Below are positions 32,743 through 34,248 of a DNA stretch of 34,248 nucleotides, one piece after another. Every line of letters begins with the position of its first letter. Position 1 is the first letter of the stretch. Where the stretch lies: the NCBI GenBank assembly GCA_024697945.1, contig JAILRU010000034.1:1-34248 (forward strand), given 5' to 3'. The notes beneath the pieces were generated by a model. It did not search any database, was not told the origin of the DNA, and worked only from the letters and a program-made list of their open reading frames with translations. Origin of the DNA: Bacteroidaceae bacterium. GTDB taxonomy: Bacteria; Bacteroidota; Bacteroidia; Bacteroidales; Bacteroidaceae. A program made the position numbers and the translations under genes.

Positions 32743-34248
32743 TTAATAATACTCCCTTGGCTCGTTGCTAACTTCCTTCACATTCGCCTTGATGAGCTTC
32801 CAGTGCCCCTTCTTCGAATCGTCTGTGTCGGGCTGCATCGTCAGGAGGGAGTCACCAGGCTCGCAGGTAAGGAAGAGTCCCGTGTCGTTCATCAGCTTGT
32901 AGCAGCCGTCCTCCTGTTGGAAGAAATACCAGACCTGTGCGTTTCCGTCAATCCAGACCGTACCCAGTACTGCGCCTTCGTACCAGTAAAGGTATCGCTC
33001 GTCCACCCCATCGCCTGGGTCATACTCGTGGGTATCAATGACATATCCGTTGCCGTAGCGGGTCAAGTCGAGCGGAAGGCCTTCCTTCTTCACAGCAGCC
33101 TGAGCATTCCACAGACCGCCACGACTAAGCATGAAACCTGATGCTTCATTGTAGAAATTGAGTGTGCCGTATTCATCGATGAGGTCGCTCTTGACAGCAG
33201 GCAGTTCCTCTAGTTTCCAGTTGTCGAAATGGAAGACATAATTGATGCCGTCCCTGACGTGATTGAAGTTCATCCGGACATACATCAGGTCATTTGTAGC
33301 CGTGAAGTCCACGGTGAGCCGATGGTCTTTCACTGGTCTTGACGGCATTTCTGCCGAAGAAGCGCATCCGCTGTTGTTCATTGTGCGACGTGGCACTCCC
33401 TCGCGCACAAATATCTGGAAAAATGCGTCGCCATAGTTTAAAGGCTCGTAGCCATCGGTACTGTAATCCACAGAGATGCGGTAGCGATGCCCCGTCCTGA
33501 CATAGATGGGACAGTGGGCAGGCTCCTGACCGTCAATGCCGCAGAAGACGACAGTGTTCTTCGATCCCTCGTTTGTCACGCGAAAACATTGCGGCTCAGT
33601 ATAGGTCCATGCCGTCATGTTTTGGAAAATCTGAGGCTTCGGCCGGTGCGTCTGCCAGTACCAGAAAACTCCTGCACAGAGACAAACCGCAAACAGGCAT
33701 GCAAAAAGCCTCAACTGCTTAGTCCTTTTTATGCGCCGCAAGTCGTCCTGCAGTTCCTCGAGGTTGTGGTAGCGGCGGTCGATGGGCTGTAGGCAACGCT
33801 TCACCACCTTCGATTTGTCGTTTCCAAGGTGCATTCCCTCCAGTATTCTGCCCAGAGAGAAGATATCGTTTCGCACATCAGGCAGCGAGCCTTCCCTCTG
33901 TTCGGGCGACATATAGTCCTCCGTACCGCTCGGCTGCTTCAGTATGGCGAAGAAGTCCGAATCGGCCAGCCCGAAGTCAATCAGCTTGACATTCCTGCCG
34001 TTGCGCGTCACCATGATGTTCGACGGCTTCAGGTCGCGATGCACGATGTCGAGGTGGTGCAGGTAGGAGACGGCATCTATCAGCTCGCGGGCTATCCTCA
34101 TCTTGGCATTGCCCGAAGGGTTCGTGGCGAGGTAGTCCTTCAACGTTTCGCCATCCACATATTCCATTACGATGAAAAGACCCTCTATATCTCCCTTTAA
34201 GGGAGACTTTTTATTCTCCCCCTTAAGGGGGATTGAGAGGGTCTCCAT
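32743..34248 (-). CDS. Receptor-type Ser/Thr protein kinase (5'-partial)
   Basis: The visible 501 residues lack the kinase N-lobe; the ATP-binding glycine loop and the lysine must lie beyond 34248, so the ATG at the window edge is probably not the start. Seen are the hinge FIVMEYVDGETL, catalytic loop HRDLKPSN, DFGLAD, the GTEDYMSPEQ activation segment, and DIFSLGRIL. One membrane segment follows (LRLFACLFAVCLCAGVFWYW, about 180-200). The C-terminal 300 residues would be outside the inner membrane: a jelly-roll-like region (HRYRISVDYS to FDNWKLEEL) and a beta-trefoil-like module (FYNEASGFMLSRGGLWNAQA), both of types seen in surface glycan-binding proteins. No PASTA domains. A palindromic element is read in frame just before the hinge. 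The sensor function is inference. Confidence 0.88.
   Translation of the reverse strand: METLSIPLKGENKKSPLKGDIEGLFIVMEYVDGETLKDYLATNPSGNAKMRIARELIDAVSYLHHLDIVHRDLKPSNIMVTRNGRNVKLIDFGLADSDFFAILKQPSGTEDYMSPEQREGSLPDVRNDIFSLGRILEGMHLGNDKSKVVKRCLQPIDRRYHNLEELQDDLRRIKRTKQLRLFACLFAVCLCAGVFWYWQTHRPKPQIFQNMTAWTYTEPQCFRVTNEGSKNTVVFCGIDGQEPAHCPIYVRTGHRYRISVDYSTDGYEPLNYGDAFFQIFVREGVPRRTMNNSGCASSAEMPSRPVKDHRLTVDFTATNDLMYVRMNFNHVRDGINYVFHFDNWKLEELPAVKSDLIDEYGTLNFYNEASGFMLSRGGLWNAQAAVKKEGLPLDLTRYGNGYVIDTHEYDPGDGVDERYLYWYEGAVLGTVWIDGNAQVWYFFQQEDGCYKLMNDTGLFLTCEPGDSLLTMQPDTDDSKKGHWKLIKANVKEVSNEPREYY
34178..34244. repeat. Cloverleaf-like palindromic element inside the kinase gene
   Basis: Outer arms AGACCCTCT (34178-34186) and AGAGGGTCT (34236-34244). 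Inside are two palindromes: TCTCCCTTTAAGGGAGA (34190-34206) and TCCCCCTTAAGGGGGA (34217-34232). It encodes LSIPLKGENKKSPLKGDIEG without breaking the frame. It looks like a dispersed REP-type element. Confidence 0.85.

Overview
The window looks like chromosomal DNA of a Bacteroidota bacterium, most likely a Prevotella-type member of the Bacteroidales. Supporting signs are the Bacteroidota promoter -7 box (TAnnTTTG) in front of most transcription units, few Shine-Dalgarno sites, a lipoprotein whose Cys is followed by an acidic patch, secreted proteins ending in a '..DLSGRR..GIYI..GKK' tail, GH97 and GH127 glycosidases, an OmpP1/FadL-type porin and an NhaD-type antiporter. I see no rRNA, tRNA, CRISPR array, insertion sequence or phage gene. 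The genus is inference.

Layout. 1-540: gene-free, with a perfect 54-bp AT-rich palindrome, inverted TGACC blocks and short tandem arrays. 556-4357 (minus): a PurF-like phosphoribosyltransferase lacking the glutaminase nucleophile, then an RNase R-type nuclease. 4535-6580 (plus): a four-gene operon (ketoreductase, hotdog dehydratase, thioesterase, hotdog dehydratase) resembling the tailoring part of an aryl polyene pathway, without ketosynthase or ACP. 6616-10443 (plus): GH127 glycosidase and a lipoprotein. 10528-15919 (minus): galactose operon, mutarotase, MFS sugar permease, galactokinase, Na+/sugar symporter. 16056-21779 (minus): LysM-glucosaminidase, ABC-F ATPase, GrpE, DnaJ, FolC. 21882-31787 (plus): cytidine deaminase, an 806-aa secreted protein, GH97, NhaD antiporter, a DEFD-box RNA helicase and a FadL-type porin. 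31854-32742: nearly gene-free, with several hairpins and a terminator. 32743-34248 (minus): a Ser/Thr kinase with one membrane segment and an extracytoplasmic beta-rich domain, cut by the window edge.

How the genes fit together. The galactose operon handles uptake and phosphorylation of galactose; GH97 (possible alpha-galactosidase) and GH127 (beta-arabinofuranosidase type) are secreted glycan hydrolases that could feed it or related routes. GrpE and DnaJ are DnaK co-chaperones. The two dehydratases of the 4.5-6.6 kb operon each keep only one half of the usual catalytic His/Glu pair, which suggests a heterodimer.

The most unusual property is a genome-wide habit rather than one gene: arrays of degenerate 7-bp (sometimes 8- or 9-bp) tandem units fill most gaps between genes. 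They sit directly upstream of -7 boxes, or run up to or into start codons, and they also occur in frame inside folC and near the 3' ends of two secreted-protein genes. A second class of dispersed palindromic element is read in frame inside the kinase gene, and a GAAGCCTC-type repeat forms the 3' end of one dehydratase gene.
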